NCBI RefSeq assembly: GCF_001426885.1
Contig: NZ_LMFP01000001.1
Span: 416,213-480,212 of the forward strand
Direction: 5' to 3'
DNA length: 64,000 nt
Source: Pelomonas sp. Root1444
GTDB lineage: Bacteria > Pseudomonadota > Gammaproteobacteria > Burkholderiales > Burkholderiaceae_C
Shown here: positions 51,021 through 60,845 of the stretch, piece by piece
Numbering within the stretch: the first letter of the stretch is position 1
How the letters are laid out: each line of letters opens with the position of its first letter
Made by a program: the position numbers and the translations under genes
Notes under the pieces: generated by a model
The model's database searches: none
What the model was told of the DNA's origin: nothing
The model's input: only the letters and a program-made list of their open reading frames with translations

Positions 51021-51051
51021 GGCAATACAGATTCGTGGTCTGACTGGCTGA

Positions 51052-51070
51052 CTGTACTGGTTCTGTACTG
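51052..51070. promoter_or_regulatory. Direct-repeat operator candidate for MocR
   Basis: CTGTACTG occurs at 51052-51059 and again at 51063-51070, an 11-bp (one helical turn) repeat. A related ATACAG lies at 51025-51030 in inverse orientation. MocR regulators typically bind direct repeats in the divergent promoter region. The exporter's TAGACT -10-like hexamer (51082-51087) is just downstream. Confidence 0.6.
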
Positions 51071-51093
51071 CTTGCTGTGCCTAGACTGCCCTC

Positions 51094-51999
51094 ATGACAG
51101 GGTTTTCCATCTCCACCTCCTCGACGTCGGATGCGGCGCGCGGCCTGCTGCTGGGCTCGGCGGGCGTCGTCATGTTTGCGCTCAGCATCCCGATGACGCG
51201 GCTGGCCGGCGGCAGCGTTCAGGCGCCGCAGCTCGACCCCGCCTTCGTCGCCTTCGGCCGCGCGGTCGTCGCCGGTCTGCTGTCGCTCGCCTACCTGATC
51301 GCCACCGGCGCGCGCCGGCCGCGTGGTGGTGAATGGCGACTGCTGGCCTTCACGGCCGGCGGCGTCGTCTTCGGCTGGCCGCTGTTGTCGGGCCTGGCGG
51401 TGCGGCATGTGGATGCCGTGCATGCGGCGGTGGTCTCCGGCGTGCTGCCGCTGGCCACGGCCGTCATCGCAGCGCTGGTGCTGCGCCAGCGGCCGAGTGC
51501 CGGCTTCTGGGCCTGTGCGCTGGCCGGGCTCGCGCTGGTGGTCGGCTTCGCCGCCTGGCGCGGCGCGGGCGGGCTGGAGATGGCCGACGGGCTGCTGCTG
51601 GGCGCCGTGGTCTGCGCATCGGCGGGTTATGTCAACGGGGCGCGCCTCACCGCCGGCATGTCGGCCGAGCAGGTGATCTGCTGGGTGCTGGTGCTGAGCC
51701 TGCCCGTCACCCTGCCGCTGGCGGTGATGACCCGGCCCACCGCGCCGGTCGCGCCGGCGGCCTGGGCCGGCTTCGCCTACGTGTCGCTGTTCTCGATGTG
51801 GATCGGTTTCTTCGCCTGGTACCGCGGCCTGGCCCTGGGCGGCACGCTGCGCGTCAGCCAGGTGCAGGTGATGCAGCCCTTCCTGTCCATGCTGTTCGCG
51901 GTGCCGCTGCTGGGCGAGCGCCTGGACGCGATGACCGTCGTCTTCGCCGGGGCCGTCATTGCCGTCGTGTGGCTGGGCAAGCGTCAACCGGTGAACTAG
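51094..51999 (+). CDS. EamA/DMT family exporter
   Basis: A 301-residue inner-membrane protein with ten predicted helices in two EamA repeats. Recognisable are FGRAVVAGLLSLAYL, VDAVHAAVVSGVLPLATAVI, YVSLFSMWIGFFAWYRGLA and VSQVQVMQPFLSMLFAVPLL. The family exports amino acids, purines or other small metabolites. The divergent MocR regulator suggests an amino acid-like substrate. The ATG is 6 bp after a TAGACT hexamer without a Shine-Dalgarno sequence. Confidence 0.9.
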   Translation: MTGFSISTSSTSDAARGLLLGSAGVVMFALSIPMTRLAGGSVQAPQLDPAFVAFGRAVVAGLLSLAYLIATGARRPRGGEWRLLAFTAGGVVFGWPLLSGLAVRHVDAVHAAVVSGVLPLATAVIAALVLRQRPSAGFWACALAGLALVVGFAAWRGAGGLEMADGLLLGAVVCASAGYVNGARLTAGMSAEQVICWVLVLSLPVTLPLAVMTRPTAPVAPAAWAGFAYVSLFSMWIGFFAWYRGLALGGTLRVSQVQVMQPFLSMLFAVPLLGERLDAMTVVFAGAVIAVVWLGKRQPVN

Positions 52000-52011
52000 C
52001 AGGAGGCTGGC

Positions 52012-52296
52012 ATGAAGGACCGATTCACAACCCGACTCGCGCCAGGGCAGGCGCTGACGCTTGCGGCCGCACGCGCGCCGCGCCGCCTCGTCGTGACGAG
52101 CGGCCGGCTGTGGCTCACCGTGACGGGCGGCTGCGATGACCACTGGCTCGCCGCCGGCGAAGGGCTGACGCTCGCCGCCGGGCAGCAGGCCGTCGTCGAG
52201 GCCTGGCCGCAGGCGAGCTTCCAGTTGCTGCAGCCAGCCCCGGAGCGGGCTCGCTCGCCGGCATGGGCGCGACGCATGACGCCGGCGGCCGCATGA
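52012..52296 (+). CDS. DUF2917 domain protein
   Basis: A 94-residue protein. The DUF2917 pattern is visible: SGRLWLTVTGGCDDHWLAAG followed by LTLAAGQQAVVEAW. The family is a small cupin-like beta fold with unknown role. AGGAGG at 52001-52006 sets the start. It lies 12 bp after the exporter and overlaps the racemase gene by 4 bp (ATGA). Confidence 0.82.
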   Translation: MKDRFTTRLAPGQALTLAAARAPRRLVVTSGRLWLTVTGGCDDHWLAAGEGLTLAAGQQAVVEAWPQASFQLLQPAPERARSPAWARRMTPAAA

Positions 52297-52988
52297 AGAC
52301 GCTGGGCATCCTCGGCGGGATGAGCTGGGAGTCGACCCAGCATCTGTACGCGCTGATCAACCGCGGCGTCGCCGCACGGCTGGGCGGCCTGCACAGCGCG
52401 CAGCTGGTGCTGCACAGCGTCGACTTCGCGCCCATCGCGGCGATGCAGGTGGCCGGGGAATGGGCCGCGGCCGCCGCGCAGCTCGGCGCGGCAGGGGCGG
52501 GCCTGAAGCGCGCCGGCGCCGAGGCGCTGCTGATCGCCACCAACACCATGCACCTTGTCGCCACCGAGGTCGAACGCGCAGCCGGCCTGCCGGTGCTGCA
52601 CATCGTCGACGCGACCGCCGAGGCATTGCGCGCCGCGGGCGTGCGGCGCGCCGGCCTGCTGGCCACGCGCTTCACGATGGAGCAGGGCTTCTACCGTGAG
52701 CGGATGTGGGAGCGCTTCGGCGTCGAGGTCATCACGCCCGACGTGGCCGGGCGCGCCGAAGTGCATCGGCTGATCTACGAGGAGCTGTGCCGCGGCTGCT
52801 TCGAGCCGGCCTCGCGCGAGGCCTTGCGCGGCCAGATTGCCGCGCTGGCCGACCGCGGTGCGCAGGCCGCCATCCTCGGTTGCACGGAGCTGGGGCTGCT
52901 GCTGCCTCGCACCTCGCCGGCCGCGCTGCCGCTGTTCGATTCCACCGAGTTGCAGGCCCGCGCGGCCGTCGACTGGATGCTAGGCTGA
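52293..52988 (+). CDS. Aspartate/glutamate racemase family protein (YgeA-like)
   Basis: A 231-residue PLP-independent racemase. The N-terminal GILGGMSWESTQHLY and the second active-site stretch ILGCTELGLLL (Cys197) are typical. In the first stretch, usually with Cys, it reads IATNTMH with Thr83. This Thr83/Cys197 pairing is the one I recall for the E. coli YgeA L-aspartate/glutamate-specific racemase, which differs from the usual two-Cys enzymes. It follows the EamA exporter and DUF2917 genes in one likely transcript, suggesting D/L-amino-acid turnover. Confidence 0.88.
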   Translation: MKTLGILGGMSWESTQHLYALINRGVAARLGGLHSAQLVLHSVDFAPIAAMQVAGEWAAAAAQLGAAGAGLKRAGAEALLIATNTMHLVATEVERAAGLPVLHIVDATAEALRAAGVRRAGLLATRFTMEQGFYRERMWERFGVEVITPDVAGRAEVHRLIYEELCRGCFEPASREALRGQIAALADRGAQAAILGCTELGLLLPRTSPAALPLFDSTELQARAAVDWMLG

Positions 52989-53053
52989 CTCCTTTGAAAT
53001 TCCACGAGCGATTGCCATGCACCCTTCAATCGATGCCGCGCGGCGGGCCGAGC

Positions 53054-53116
53054 GCCGGGCCGCCCCAAGCCGGCCCGCCATCCCCTCGGGGGATCGCTCC
53101 ATGTATTCATGGAGCG
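53054..53116 (+). repeat. GC-rich dispersed intergenic repeat, copy B, with hairpins
   Basis: The 20-base core at 53054-53073 is identical to the complement of 36925-36944. After it come an ATCCCC/GGGGAT stem (53080-53094) and a perfect 9-bp hairpin CGCTCCATG/CATGGAGCG (53095-53116) with loop TATT. The second hairpin ends at the ribosome-binding site of the downstream aminotransferase gene and could affect its translation. Confidence 0.6.
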
Positions 53117-53126
53117 AGGGGCTGAC

Positions 53127-54335
53127 ATGACCACCGTCTGGACCCAGGCGCGCCGCGCCGCGCGCATGAACCCGTCCATCATTCGCGAGATCCTCAAGGT
53201 CACCGAGAAGCCGGGCATCCTGTCCATGGCCGGCGGCCTGCCTTCGGCGGACACATTCCCCGTCGACGCGCTGAAGGCCGCCTGCGACCGCGTGCTGACG
53301 AAGACGCCGCGCGAGGCGCTGCAGTACGCCGCCAGCGAGGGCTATGCGCCGCTGCGCGAATGGGTGGCGGCGCGCGTCGCCACGCTGGGCATGCAGGTCA
53401 AGCCGGAGCAGGTGCTGATCACCAGCGGCTCGCAGCAGGGGCTGGACCTGGTGGGCAAGATCCTCTGCGACGCTGGCGCGCCCGTGGCCGTGGAGACGCC
53501 GACCTACCTCGGCGCGCTGCAGGCCTTCACGCCCTTCGAGCCCATCTTCGCCAGCCTGGCGAGCGACGACGAAGGCCCGCGCCCGGAAGCCATTGCCGCG
53601 CTGCCGCACGACGCACCGGGTACGCGCTTCAGCTACCTGCTGCCCAACTACCAGAACCCGACCGGCCGCGTCATGGGCGCCCAGCGTCGCGTCGAGGTCG
53701 TCGAAGCCGCGCGCCGGGCCGGCGTGCCCATCGTCGAGGACAACCCCTATGGCGACCTCTGGTTCGACGAGCCGCCGCCGAACGCGCTGTCCAGCCTGTG
53801 GCCCGAGGGTTCGCTCTACCTGGGCTCGTTCTCCAAGGTGCTGACGCCGGGCTTCCGCCTGGGCTATTTGATCGCCCCGCCCGAGCTGTATCCCAAGCTG
53901 CTGCAGGCCAAGCAGGCGGCCGACCTGCACACGCCGGGCTTCAACCAGCGTGTCGTGCACGAGGTCATCCGCGACGGCTTCCTCGACGGCCACATCCCCA
54001 CCATCCGCGCCCTCTACAAGGCCAACCGCGACGCGATGGCCGAGGCGCTGCGCGAGCACCTGCCGCCGGGCTGCGACTACCTGTCGCCGCAGGGCGGCAT
54101 GTTCTTCTGGATCCGCCTGCCCGCGGGCCTGGACGCGATGGCGCTGCTGCCGCAGGCGGTGGACGCCGGTATCGCCTACGTGCCCGGCGCGGCCTTCTAC
54201 GCCCACCAGCCCGACCCGCGCACGCTGCGCCTGTCCTTCGTCACGCTGACGCCGGACCTGATCCGCGACGGCGTCGAGAAGCTCGGCCGCCTGCTGCACG
54301 AGGCGCTGGAGCTGGCCGTGGAGCCCGCGCCCTGA
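53127..54335 (+). CDS. PLP-dependent aminotransferase (2-aminoadipate transaminase-like)
   Basis: A 402-residue fold-type I aminotransferase without an HTH domain. It has SMAGGLPSADTFPVDAL, LQYAASEGYAPLREWVA, ITSGSQQGLDLVGKI, YLLPNYQNPTGRVMG and the PLP-binding lysine in GSFSKVLTPGFRLG. This group (LysN, 2-aminoadipate or aromatic/branched-chain transaminases) uses 2-oxoglutarate. Start ATG 53127 is chosen because GAGGGG lies just upstream; ATG 53109 sits inside the repeat hairpin. GNAT, PhzF and AlaX genes follow with 1-4 bp overlaps. Confidence 0.9.
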   Translation: MTTVWTQARRAARMNPSIIREILKVTEKPGILSMAGGLPSADTFPVDALKAACDRVLTKTPREALQYAASEGYAPLREWVAARVATLGMQVKPEQVLITSGSQQGLDLVGKILCDAGAPVAVETPTYLGALQAFTPFEPIFASLASDDEGPRPEAIAALPHDAPGTRFSYLLPNYQNPTGRVMGAQRRVEVVEAARRAGVPIVEDNPYGDLWFDEPPPNALSSLWPEGSLYLGSFSKVLTPGFRLGYLIAPPELYPKLLQAKQAADLHTPGFNQRVVHEVIRDGFLDGHIPTIRALYKANRDAMAEALREHLPPGCDYLSPQGGMFFWIRLPAGLDAMALLPQAVDAGIAYVPGAAFYAHQPDPRTLRLSFVTLTPDLIRDGVEKLGRLLHEALELAVEPAP

Positions 54336-54778
54336 TGCCGCACGACGGCTACCGGCTCGGCTTCGCGCCCGAGGACATCGACGCGCGGGCGGCGCATGCG
54401 TTCCTGACGCGAGCCTACTGGTGCGAAGGCATCCCGCTGGCGCTGATCGAGCGGGCCATCGCCAACTCGCTGTGCATCGCGCTGCACGCTGAAGGGCGGG
54501 GCCAGGTCGGCTTCGCGCGCGTCGTCACCGACCGCACGACCTTCGCCTACCTCTGCGACGTCTACGTGCTGGAAGCCCACCGCGGCCGTGGCCTCGCGAC
54601 CTGGATGATCGAGACGCTGCTGGCCCATGCCGACCTGCAAGGCCTGCGCCGCTTCATGCTCTTCACCCGCGACGCCCATGCGCTGTACGAGGGCCACGGC
54701 TTCAAGCCGCTGGCCACGCCGCAGCGCGGCATGGAGATCGTGCGGCCCGCCATCTATCTCAACGCTGTTTCACCATGA
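54335..54778 (+). CDS. GNAT family N-acetyltransferase
   Basis: A 147-residue acetyltransferase. Motif A reads CDVYVLEAHRGRGLATWMIE, followed by LQGLRRFMLFTRDAHALYEG and FKPLATPQRGMEIVRP, a pattern common to small GNATs of the YpeA-like group. It starts at the A of the preceding TGA (TGATG) and its stop overlaps the PhzF start. The acceptor is unknown; an amino acid or amine is plausible given the neighbouring aminotransferase. Confidence 0.88.
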   Translation: MPHDGYRLGFAPEDIDARAAHAFLTRAYWCEGIPLALIERAIANSLCIALHAEGRGQVGFARVVTDRTTFAYLCDVYVLEAHRGRGLATWMIETLLAHADLQGLRRFMLFTRDAHALYEGHGFKPLATPQRGMEIVRPAIYLNAVSP

Positions 54779-55614
54779 CCCAATTGCGCCGCTTTGCCCA
54801 GGTCGACGTCTTCACCGCCCAGCCGCTCAAGGGCAATGCCCTGGCCGTCGTCATCGACGGCGGCGGCCTGTCCGACGACGAGATGGCCGCGTTCGCGCGT
54901 TGGACCAATCTGTCCGAGACCACCTTCCTGCTGCCGCCCACCGACCCCGCGGCGGACTACCGCGTGCGCATCTTCACGCCCGGTGGCGAGCTCCCTTTCG
55001 CAGGCCATCCGACGCTGGGCAGCGCCCACGCCTTCCTGGCCAGCGGTGGCGATGCGAAGAAGCCGGGCGAGGTGGTGCAGCAGTGCGCCATCGGCCTGGT
55101 GCGCGTCAAGCGCGACGGCACCCGCCTGGCCTTTGCCGCGCCGCCGCTGAAGCGCAGCGGCCCGGTCGGCGCGGCCGAGCGCGAGCAGGCCATCGCGTCG
55201 CTGCGCATCGCGCCGGAGGCGCTGCTCGACCTGGTCTGGGTCGACAACGGGCCCGGCTGGATGGTCGCCCGCCTGGTCGACGCCGCCAGCGTGCTGGCGC
55301 TGCAGCCCGACTTCATCGCGATGCAGGGACTCAAGCTCGGCGTCGTCGGTGCGCACCCGGCGGGTGGCGAATGCCAGTTCGAGGTGCGTGCCTTCGTGCC
55401 GGACCTCGGCATCCCGGAGGACCCGGTCACCGGCAGCCTGAACGCCGGCCTGGCGCTGTGGCTGCAGCAGGCCGGCCTGGCGGGCGACCGCTACGTCGCC
55501 GCGCAAGGTGCGGCCCTGGGGCGCGCCGGCCGCGTGCATGTGCAGCGCGATGCCGAGGCGACCTGGATCGGCGGCGACGTGACGCCGCTGATCCACGGGC
55601 AGGTGAGGTTGTGA
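54775..55614 (+). CDS. PhzF family isomerase/epimerase
   Basis: A 279-residue PhzF-like protein. It has FAQVDVFTAQPLKGNALAVV, NLSETTFLLPPTD, FTPGGELPFAGHPTLGSAHA and PEDPVTGSLNAGLALWLQQA. PhzF of phenazine synthesis isomerises dihydro-hydroxyanthranilate, but no other phenazine genes are here. Most family members in such contexts have unknown substrates. It overlaps the GNAT stop by ATGA and touches the AlaX start (TGATG). Confidence 0.92.
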   Translation: MTQLRRFAQVDVFTAQPLKGNALAVVIDGGGLSDDEMAAFARWTNLSETTFLLPPTDPAADYRVRIFTPGGELPFAGHPTLGSAHAFLASGGDAKKPGEVVQQCAIGLVRVKRDGTRLAFAAPPLKRSGPVGAAEREQAIASLRIAPEALLDLVWVDNGPGWMVARLVDAASVLALQPDFIAMQGLKLGVVGAHPAGGECQFEVRAFVPDLGIPEDPVTGSLNAGLALWLQQAGLAGDRYVAAQGAALGRAGRVHVQRDAEATWIGGDVTPLIHGQVRL

Positions 55615-56327
55615 TGACGCAAGCGCTGTTTCGCGAGGACGCCACGCTGCTGGCCTGCGACGCGACGGTCACCGGCCATGGCGAGGGCGGCGTGACGCTC
55701 CATCGCACCGTTTGCTACCCCTTGGGTGGCGGCCAGGCAGGCGACACCGGTTGGCTGGTCGCGGGCGAACATCGCTGGCGCGTGACCGACACGCGCAAGA
55801 GCAAGGAACACCCCGAGGCCATCGTGCACCTCATCGAAGGCGAGCCGCCCGCCGTGGGCGCCGCGGTGCGCGTCGAGGTCGACGCCGCACGCCGCCAGGC
55901 ACACCGGCGCTTCCACACGGCCACCCACCTGCTGTGCGCGCTGCTGCCCTATCCGGTCGACGGCTGCTCCATCACCGAGACCTATGCGCGCCTGGACTTC
56001 CACACCGACGAACCCTTCGACAAGGACGCCATCCAGGCCGGCCTGGACCGCCTGGTCGCCGAGGCGCATCCGGTCGGCCATCGCTGGATCAGCGAGGAAG
56101 AGCTGGATGCCAATCCCGGCCTCGTGCGTTCGATGAGCGTGCAGCCGCCACGCGGGCTCGGACGCGTGCGCGTGCTGGAGATCGACGGCGTGGACCTGCA
56201 GCCCTGCGGCGGGACGCATGTGACGAACACCACCGAGATCGGCGCGGTGGTCGTCACGAAGATCGAGAAGAAGTCCGCCAAGACCCGCAGGGTCGTGCTG
56301 GGCTTTGCCCAGTCAAGCGAAGCTTGA
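55614..56327 (+). CDS. AlaX-type alanyl-tRNA editing protein
   Basis: A 237-residue trans-editing protein that hydrolyses mischarged Ser- or Gly-tRNA(Ala). Zinc ligands are His101 and His105 (HTATH) and Cys198 and His202 (CGGTH). The N-terminal beta-barrel has CYPLGGGQAGDTG and the SxxH region continues to TEIGAVVVTKIEKKSAKTRR, as in the AlaRS editing domain. It is the last gene of the aminotransferase-GNAT-PhzF-AlaX run, whose genes overlap by 1-4 bp. Confidence 0.92.
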   Translation: MTQALFREDATLLACDATVTGHGEGGVTLHRTVCYPLGGGQAGDTGWLVAGEHRWRVTDTRKSKEHPEAIVHLIEGEPPAVGAAVRVEVDAARRQAHRRFHTATHLLCALLPYPVDGCSITETYARLDFHTDEPFDKDAIQAGLDRLVAEAHPVGHRWISEEELDANPGLVRSMSVQPPRGLGRVRVLEIDGVDLQPCGGTHVTNTTEIGAVVVTKIEKKSAKTRRVVLGFAQSSEA

Positions 56328-56384
56328 AGCGCCGCGTGATCTCGGGATTCGCCGCTTAGGCGCTCTGGCTAAACTGCGTCGCCT

Positions 56385-56900
56385 ATGGTTGGTCCGGACA
56401 TCCAGCTCATCGCTCCTGAAACGCCCGAGGACTGGCACGAAGCCCGCCTCATCCTGCGTGACTACGCCAGCAGCCTGGAAGTCGACCTCGGCTTCCAGGG
56501 CTTCGAGGAGGAACTGGCCGGCCTGCCCGGCGCCTATGCGCCGCCCGGCGGGCTGATGCTGCTGGCCACGGTCGACGGTGCCGTCGCCGGCAGCGGCGCC
56601 TTTCGCCCGTTGCCCGACGCCGACTACCCCAACGCCTGCGAGATGAAGCGCCTGTTCGTGCGCCCGGCCTTCCGCCGCTTCGGCCTCGGCCGCATCCTCG
56701 CACAGGCCTTGATGGACCGCGCCACCGAGGCCGGGTACTCGTCCATGCTGCTCGACACGCTGGACGACATGGAGGCCGCCCGCGGCCTCTACGAAAGCCT
56801 GGGCTTCGTCGAGGTGCCGCCGTTCTATTTCAACCCCATCCCCGGCGCGCATTACCTGAAAGCCGAACTCGGCGCCTTCCGGCCCAGTTACTTCGGATAA
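56385..56900 (+). CDS. GNAT family N-acetyltransferase
   Basis: A 171-residue acetyltransferase with NACEMKRLFVRPAFRRFGLG (motif A with the R-x-x-G-x-G-type loop) and MLLDTLDDMEAARGLYESLG followed by FYFNPIPGAHYLKAEL. This matches the common GNAT group that ends with an F.E..PFY.NP block. The acceptor is unknown. TAAACT lies 9 bp before the ATG, with no Shine-Dalgarno sequence, so a very short leader is likely. Confidence 0.9.
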   Translation: MVGPDIQLIAPETPEDWHEARLILRDYASSLEVDLGFQGFEEELAGLPGAYAPPGGLMLLATVDGAVAGSGAFRPLPDADYPNACEMKRLFVRPAFRRFGLGRILAQALMDRATEAGYSSMLLDTLDDMEAARGLYESLGFVEVPPFYFNPIPGAHYLKAELGAFRPSYFG

Positions 56901-56917
56901 CCGCCTAGAGTGCCGGC

Positions 56918-57808
56918 ATGGCACTCGACGACATCCAAGCCCTCGGCTCACACCGCTGCCTACTCGGCGAATCGCCGCTCTGGCATCCCACTGAACGGCA
57001 GCTCTACGCGGTCGACATTCCCGGCCGCCAGGTGCTGCGCTGGCGCGAGGGCGCGGACGCGCCCGACGCCTGGCCGCAGGACGCCGAGCCCGGTTGCATC
57101 GCGGGGCGTGAAGGCGGCGGCCTGCTGGTCGCGCGGCGCGACGGGCTGTGGGCCCTCGATACGGCAACCGGCGCACAGGCGCTGCTTGCATCGCCGCCCT
57201 ATGACCCGGCGCGGCTGCGCTTCAACGACGGCAAGGTCGATCCTGCCGGCCGGTTGTGGGTTGGCAGCATCTCGGATGCGCGCGAGCCCGAGGCGGCGCT
57301 GTATCGCTTCGACGGCAGCGCATTCACCGCGCAGGTGCCCGGCCTCACGACGTCCAACGGGCTGGCGTGGAGCCCGGACGGCCGCCGCATGCACTGGTCC
57401 GACACCAAAGCGCACCGCATCTACGTCGCTGACTTCGATGTGGGGACGGGCGTGTTGTCCGCGCCACGCGTCTTTGCCGAATTCAAACCGCGCGTGGCAG
57501 GCGAGGCCTATGGTGGCCGCCCTGACGGCGCGGCGATGGACGCTGAGGGACATTACTGGGCCGCGATGTTCGAGGGCGGCTGCCTGCTGCGCATCGCGCC
57601 GACCGGCGAGGTCGTGCAGCGCGTCGAACTGCCGGTCACCTGCCCGACGATGCCCGCATTCGGCGGCGCCGACCTGCGCACGCTCTTCGTCACGACGGCG
57701 CGCGAGAAGCGCCCCGCCGACGAACTCGAACGCCAGCCGCTGGCCGGCGCGGTGCTGCAATTGCGCGTTCAAGTGCCCGGCTTGCCTGCGACGCTGACGC
57801 GGGCCTGA
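56918..57808 (+). CDS. SMP-30/gluconolactonase family protein
   Basis: A 296-residue six-bladed beta-propeller lactonase. Metal-binding and family stretches include LLGESPLWHP (Glu near the N-terminus), RFNDGKVDPAGRLWVGSI (Asn/Asp ligands), TSNGLAWSPDGRRMHWSDT and GRPDGAAMDAEGHYWAAMF. It hydrolyses sugar lactones; the exact sugar is not known. The ATG is 6 bp after a TAGAGT hexamer (56906-56911), with no Shine-Dalgarno sequence. Confidence 0.92.
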   Translation: MALDDIQALGSHRCLLGESPLWHPTERQLYAVDIPGRQVLRWREGADAPDAWPQDAEPGCIAGREGGGLLVARRDGLWALDTATGAQALLASPPYDPARLRFNDGKVDPAGRLWVGSISDAREPEAALYRFDGSAFTAQVPGLTTSNGLAWSPDGRRMHWSDTKAHRIYVADFDVGTGVLSAPRVFAEFKPRVAGEAYGGRPDGAAMDAEGHYWAAMFEGGCLLRIAPTGEVVQRVELPVTCPTMPAFGGADLRTLFVTTAREKRPADELERQPLAGAVLQLRVQVPGLPATLTRA

Positions 57809-57823
57809 ATCCGGCGCGTTGTA

Positions 57824-57861
57824 GGGGTAGGTTTACCCCGGTGTAACTCGTCACATATAAT
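57824..57861 (+). promoter_or_regulatory. Promoter of the ATP synthase operon
   Basis: A consensus -10 TATAAT (57856-57861) lies 18 bp after TTTACC (57832-57837), a fair -35. GGGGTA (57824-57829) and TACCCC (57834-57839) form an inverted repeat over the -35. Transcription would begin about 90 bp before atpI. The inverted repeat may be a regulator site or the end of the SMP-30 transcript. Confidence 0.75.
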
Positions 57862-57956
57862 GAGGGGCTTTGTTGGATGGTGCCCGTGCGCCATCCCGGT
57901 GCAACCAACCTCTGGCAGTTTTGGAGGTTGAGCCGCCCACCCAGGATCTTGGCGCC

Positions 57957-59337
<1,381 letters not shown>

Positions 59338-59394
59338 GCGTCCCCAGTTTTTCCAAGCAGTTTTCCCTCAACCCTTTCTCTCTAAATCCTCTAA

Positions 59395-59670
<276 letters not shown>

Positions 59671-59679
59671 TTCGACGTT

Positions 59680-59710
59680 GCCGCCCCGCCCTCGGACTCC
59701 TGGGGGCGGC
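59680..59710 (+). other. Intercistronic hairpin between atpE and atpF
   Basis: GCCGCCCC (59680-59687) pairs perfectly with GGGGCGGC (59703-59710) around a 15-base loop. No T-run follows, so a full terminator is unlikely. It may stabilise atpE mRNA or attenuate readthrough, matching the high c-subunit stoichiometry. Confidence 0.6.
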
Positions 59711-59742
59711 TTCAAGCACTCGAAACTTTGTGAGGCACCAAG

Positions 59743-60213
59743 GTGTTTATTAACGCATCGCTCATCGTTCAGATGATCGTGTTCCTGATCCTGGTCGGGT
59801 TCACGATGAAGTATGTGTGGCCGCCGATCATCAAGGCGCTCGACGAGCGTGCCGCGAAGATCGCCGCCGGCCTGTCCGCCGCCGACAAGGCCAAGGCCGA
59901 ACTGGCCGGCGCCGAGGCGCAGATCGCCAAGGAACTGGCCCAGACCAAGGCCGAATCCGGCAAGCTGATCTCGGACGCCGAGAAGCGCGCCGCCGCCATC
60001 GTCGAGGCCGCCAAGTCGCGCGCCGAAGAAGAGGGCGCCAAGATCCTGGCTGCCGCCAAGGCCGATGCGGAGCAGCAGGTCACCCGCGCCCGCGAGGCCC
60101 TGCGTGAGCAGGTCGCCGCGCTGGCCGTCAAGGGTGCCGAGCAGATCCTGCACAAGGAAGTCAACGCCGGCGTGCACGCCGAGCTGCTGGCTCGCCTGAA
60201 GACGGAGCTGTAA
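59743..60213 (+). CDS. atpF: ATP synthase Fo subunit b
   Basis: A 156-residue peripheral-stalk subunit. One N-terminal membrane helix ([20 protein letters not shown]) is followed by a long charged coiled coil ([20 protein letters not shown]). The GTG start gives [10 protein letters not shown], the normal N-terminus of betaproteobacterial b subunits. Its stop is directly followed by the atpH ATG. Confidence 0.95.
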   Translation: MFINASLIVQMIVFLILVGFTMKYVWPPIIKALDERAAKIAAGLSAADKAKAELAGAEAQIAKELAQTKAESGKLISDAEKRAAAIVEAAKSRAEEEGAKILAAAKADAEQQVTRAREALREQVAALAVKGAEQILHKEVNAGVHAELLARLKTEL

Positions 60214-60747
60214 ATGGCCGAGATCGCCACCATCGCCCGCCCCTACGCGGAAGCGCTGTTCCAGGTCGCGAAGTCGCAAGACGTCGCCGCCTGGGGCCGT
60301 CAGCTCGACGCGCTGGCCCAGGTGGCGCAGGACGCCGATCTGCGCCAGTTCGCCGATCACCCCAAGGCGCAGTCCGAGCAGGTGCTCGCGGTCATGACGA
60401 CCGCCGCCAAGCAGGACCTGGCGCCGGGCGTGCAGAACTTCCTGCGTGCCGTGATCGAGAACGGCCGTCTCGCGGCGCTGCCCGAAGTCGTTGCCCAGTA
60501 CCACGTGCTGGCCAATGCGGCTTCCGGCGTGTCCGATGCGCACATCTACAGCGCCTACGAGATCAGCGACGCCCAACTGGCCGAGCTGAAGACGACGCTG
60601 GAACAGAGCTTCGGCCGCAAGCTCGACGCGCATGTGCGGATCGAGCCGGCGCTGATTGGCGGCGTGCGCGTGGTGGTCGGCGACGAGGTGCTGGACACCT
60701 CCGTCAAGGCCCGCCTGGAGCGCATGAAGGTCGCCCTGACTGCCTGA
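60214..60747 (+). CDS. atpH: ATP synthase F1 subunit delta
   Basis: A 177-residue subunit linking the b stalk to F1. It has IARPYAEALFQVAKSQ at the N-terminus, FLRAVIENGRLAALPEVVAQ in the middle and the C-terminal IGGVRVVVGDEVLDTSVKAR. It begins at the base after the atpF stop. Confidence 0.95.
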   Translation: MAEIATIARPYAEALFQVAKSQDVAAWGRQLDALAQVAQDADLRQFADHPKAQSEQVLAVMTTAAKQDLAPGVQNFLRAVIENGRLAALPEVVAQYHVLANAASGVSDAHIYSAYEISDAQLAELKTTLEQSFGRKLDAHVRIEPALIGGVRVVVGDEVLDTSVKARLERMKVALTA

Positions 60748-60845
60748 CGGCTGCCCGAGCCACCGCAAGACATCCCATCGATTCACCCTGCGACTGACCC
60801 GCCCCATGGCAACGGTCTGGCCGCTCCGGGTACTGGAGACCCAGC

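Noticed and set aside
54775-55614. PhzF gene as part of a phenazine pathway
   Set aside because: No phzA, B, D, E or G genes are present, and the family is widespread without phenazine synthesis.
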